A DNA stretch of 64,000 nt from Leucaena leucocephala (Eukaryota; Streptophyta; Magnoliopsida; Fabales; Fabaceae), in contig CM073519.1 in assembly GCA_037074615.1 (NCBI GenBank), positions 23,519,001 through 23,583,000 of the forward strand, written 5' to 3'. The notes beneath the pieces were generated by a model. The model searched no databases. It was not told where the DNA came from and was given only the letters and a program-made list of their open reading frames with translations. The position numbers and the translations under genes are program-made. Below, piece after piece: positions 61,186 to 64,000 of this stretch. Every line of letters starts with the position of its first letter. Position 1 is the first letter of the stretch.

Positions 61186-62893
61186 TGTTAGACTAGGTAG
61201 ATACACCCAATAGGAGGTGAATTGGATGTTTTAAAATTTTTAACGCAAATTTAAAGATTAAAGACAACAAGAATAAAAATGTATAAAGAGAATAAGAATA
61301 AAAAAGATTTCACCTTGTTCTAGAGGAATTAACACAAGCAGTTTATACTGGTTTGGACTAATCCTCTTATCCTACGTCCAGTCCTTAGAGACCTTATAAG
61401 ATTTTCAACTATCTCTAAGATTTGAATGGGCTCTTACCGTCTCAGTAGAATAATTGATTCACTTAATCACTCCCTTTTACTTCCCATAAGGTAATATTCC
61501 CAAGTTGAGAGAACCAATCTCTTATGTAAACATAATGAATGAAGATATATTTGCAATCTCTCTCTCAAGAGTACGTATGATGATAAACACTGAAGCTCAA
61601 TAAATGTTGAGTTACATAATGAAGAAATAGAGAATGTAATAAATTTAGAAGTTGTTATTTCATCTATTTGTTCTCCGTTGTTCAGTTTTCTTTATTGATG
61701 CTGAGTCTTTATATAGCATTTACTTCAGTTGGTAGCCGTTAGACTCAGATTTATAACTGTTGAAGTGAAGGTGTTACTGGTCGATGAGTAGGTGAGATTT
61801 AATGCTTCATCGGAAGTAGCAAATTCAAGTTACTATAGCCTTCATCATTTCAACTTCTTAGCCTTCTCTGAACACACTCAATCTCAAAAGATTTGTTAGT
61901 AGTTAAAACAATGATTAAGTGTATGAGCCATTAATAATCAACTCTTTATAAAAGATCAGGTTCTTAATCAAGTTCAGATGACTTTCAAAAAAAATATATT
62001 ACCTTAATCGATTAACTAATGGATTAATTATCATTAATTCAATCAATGTGTTAATTAATGAAAGAAATAGAAAATAGAGCATCACATTGATAAGAACTCT
62101 CAACCATAGCTAATGTAATTTGATAAAATAAGTTTCTCAATAGATATTAATAAAAACTGTAGAGAAATATATGTATATTTCATATATAGCTAAAAGAGAG
62201 ATGTAATTAGTTTCAATGCAAACAGATAGAGATATTTGAAATATATAAAGTTAATCAATTAATATAAGTTAATTGAATATTTAGTCGATTAATATCTCTA
62301 GAAGAATTGAAACAAAAAGGTTTTCACACTAATTAATCGAACAATTAATCCACTAGTATAAATTAATCGATTAACTAATGGATTCAGATTTGAATTTTCA
62401 CAAAATTATTCTGCACTGATTAATCAAACAATTAATGGATTAATATAAATTAATCGATTAATAGAGTTATTTAAGTTCAGAGGAAAAACTATTCTCAACC
62501 GATTAATCGAATAGGCAATAGATTAATCAATCCATTAATTGATTTATCTATTCAATTCTAGAGAGATATCTTATGACATTAATCGAACACTTAATTGATT
62601 AATGGACATTTATTAATCAATTAACTAATCGATCAATTGAGTTTCCTATATAGCACATAATATTGTCCTTATATTAATTGAATAGCCAATCGATTCATTG
62701 ATACTCATTAATATATTGATTAATCAATTAAGCACCATTAATCAATTAACTCCTTTGGTTTTTCTTTTTTACATCTTTTAAACACAGAAACACTTTGGAT
62801 TATTTTAAATCACTTTTGACATCATTAAAGTATATAAATAACTTAATAATTTGATTTACTTTTGACATCATCAAAACATTATTAAATCTAACA
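61186..62893 (-). repeat. 3' LTR of a SIRE-type copia element
   Basis: 1708 bp. On the minus strand TGTTAGATTTAATAATG at 62893 down to CTAGTCTAACA at 61186. The polypurine tract next to it and the GGAGGTGAATTGG type motif near 61220 are typical of SIRE/Maximus LTRs. The middle (62000-62760) is crowded with TTAATCGATTAA-like motifs. Confidence 0.75.
62000..62760. repeat. Cluster of ATTAATCGATTAA-like motifs
   Basis: Three perfect TTAATCGATTAA palindromes (62004, 62363, 62450) and many one- or two-base variants. Longer shared strings such as CGATTAACTAATGGATT occur at 62009 and 62368. Confidence 0.7.
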
Positions 62894-62906
62894 TTCTCCC
62901 CTTTTT
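62894..62906 (-). other. Polypurine tract of the SIRE-type element
   Basis: AAAAAGGGGAGAA on the minus strand, adjoining the LTR. Confidence 0.82.
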
Positions 62907-63109
62907 AATGATAACAAAACCAAATAAGTTAAAATCATTAAAAAGTCAAATAAGAATAAAAATGAAACTTAAATAACAAATATCATTAACATTTCAAAGT
63001 TCTTCAAACCAAGTACAAGATAATCAAAAATAGAAATAAACTCAAATAAATTCAGTTGATGGACTCTATAGAAGAGTTATCCTTCTCTTCACTTTTTATT
63101 TCCCCTTTT

Positions 63110-64000
63110 TTGCATCATCTAAAAGGGTTTGGGGCCATAGATGAAGGAATGATAAGAGGAAGTTGGGGTAATGGAAGGTCAGGTGTTATGGAAATGGGAA
63201 GAAGGATTATAGTAAATGAATAGCCTAAGGCATAAATGCTGGGGACTCTGAGAGAAAAGTGGGTGAAGGATCAGAAACTTCAGGAATATGCATATCATAC
63301 TAGATCTCTAATGATGGTAAAGCTTGATCCTAAAGTTGTTCCTCAGATAAAGAAGTTCCAATGTTGTTCAGATTCGCCAGTAAAATATTCTTCACATTAG
63401 ACACTTATTGGTGGATTGCCTCTTGTCTCTCTGATATGGCCTCTTACCTTTCCCTGACTTCATCCTTAAAAGCTTGAAAATCCCATAAATGAGCTTCAAA
63501 TAATATTTGGATACCATATCTTTGCCTCTCCTGAATCATATCAGCCTTTCTTCTTGAGGCAATAAGTTTGCTCCCTAGCTTAGCGAACTCAACCTAAAGG
63601 TACCTCTGAATAGATATGCACCTAGAAATGAAGGTACAGTAGACACTTAGGGTCCAGCAAAGGAGAGACCTTCATCCTAAGGAAGAGAAGCACTGGCAGT
63701 AGGCTGCCGCTTGTCTTGGTAGTTTTGGGGAAGGATGCCTTTCTTGGCATCATAGGGAAGATCAATCTTCATCTTGTTCAGTTGTGTCATCCCAAAGGCA
63801 CCAATTTATTCCTTCTTTCTTCCCTCCAAGTGATGGATGTTGTAGTGCTTGAAAAAGAAGGAGCAAGCTATGGAAATAGCATGTGAGTGGTTATTGTCCT
63901 ACTCAAATAAAACTCCCTCATCTGGTTCTATATGAAAACTCCTAGGGTGAGCTTTTCTCCACTTACTATTATGGCGAGAGTGATGTAATCTTGTTGAGTC
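63110..64000 (-). pseudogene. 3'-terminal ORF of the SIRE-type element, unknown (env position)
   Basis: Reading the minus strand from 64000, one frame runs to about 63640. After a frameshift a second runs to about 63110. Together they give nearly 300 codons, open but for stops that mostly sit where CAG/CAA became TAG/TAA. The first part has R-S-F-H-I-E-P-D-E-G and C-S-F-F-K-H-Y-N-I-H-H-L-E-G. The second is a charged, Q/E/R-rich helical stretch likely to form a coiled coil (about 63560-63400). SIRE elements carry an extra, envelope-like ORF between pol and the 3' LTR, and this lies in that position. I do not recognise the sequence itself. It continues beyond the window. Confidence 0.55.

Noticed and set aside
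62000..62760. CRISPR-like array of repeats
   Set aside because: Motifs are short, irregularly spaced and palindromic inside a plant LTR; no spacers of uniform length.

Overview
The window looks like gene-poor, retrotransposon-packed nuclear DNA of a flowering plant, probably a eudicot. This is an inference from four things: AT-rich sequence, Ty3/gypsy chromoviruses with very long LTRs, Ty1/copia elements including a SIRE-type one, and a decayed class III (hevamine-like) chitinase gene. No intact host protein-coding gene was recognised. Almost every coding stretch is a broken retrotransposon polyprotein.

Layout. 1-16167: an old minus-strand gypsy LTR, abutted by a second one cut by the window edge, was split by a complete 12.35-kb Tekay/Del-type chromovirus (1905-14258, 5-bp duplication GGAGC). 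That element carries an extra open frame ahead of gag, then gag, protease, RT, RNase H, integrase and a C-terminal chromodomain, all with stops. 16168-19910: AT-rich DNA with a CACTA-like end, two small inverted-repeat elements and a probable tRNA-derived SINE. 19911-23152: a gypsy solo LTR with GACCT duplications. 23158-26580: unassigned AT-rich sequence. 26633-31595: a complete but decayed plus-strand copia element.

31976-34395: a class III chitinase pseudogene, broken by a copia solo LTR (32322-34073, duplication TAATG) and cut off by a minus-strand copia element (34396-about 47814). That copia in turn holds a gypsy solo LTR (39243-46981), which itself received another gypsy solo LTR (39272-42665) and a copia solo LTR (43255-45025). 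This is a nest at least four levels deep.

47815-57163: a truncated minus-strand LTR, a CACTA-like end, and a minus-strand gypsy element with only about 1.8 kb of degenerate interior. 57169-60228: a plus-strand gypsy solo LTR (AATAT). 61186-64000: the 3' LTR, polypurine tract and 3'-terminal coding region of a minus-strand SIRE-type copia that runs off the window.

The most interesting signals are in the gypsy LTR family. Eight copies share a TATA box followed about 80-160 nt later by a good splice donor. Seven share a short hairpin whose two arms change length together. In the full element an acceptor lies 7 nt upstream of the ATG of the extra pre-gag frame, suggesting a spliced subgenomic mRNA. 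The two LTRs of that element also share an 844-bp block with no differences inside otherwise 2-5% diverged sequence, which looks like gene conversion.
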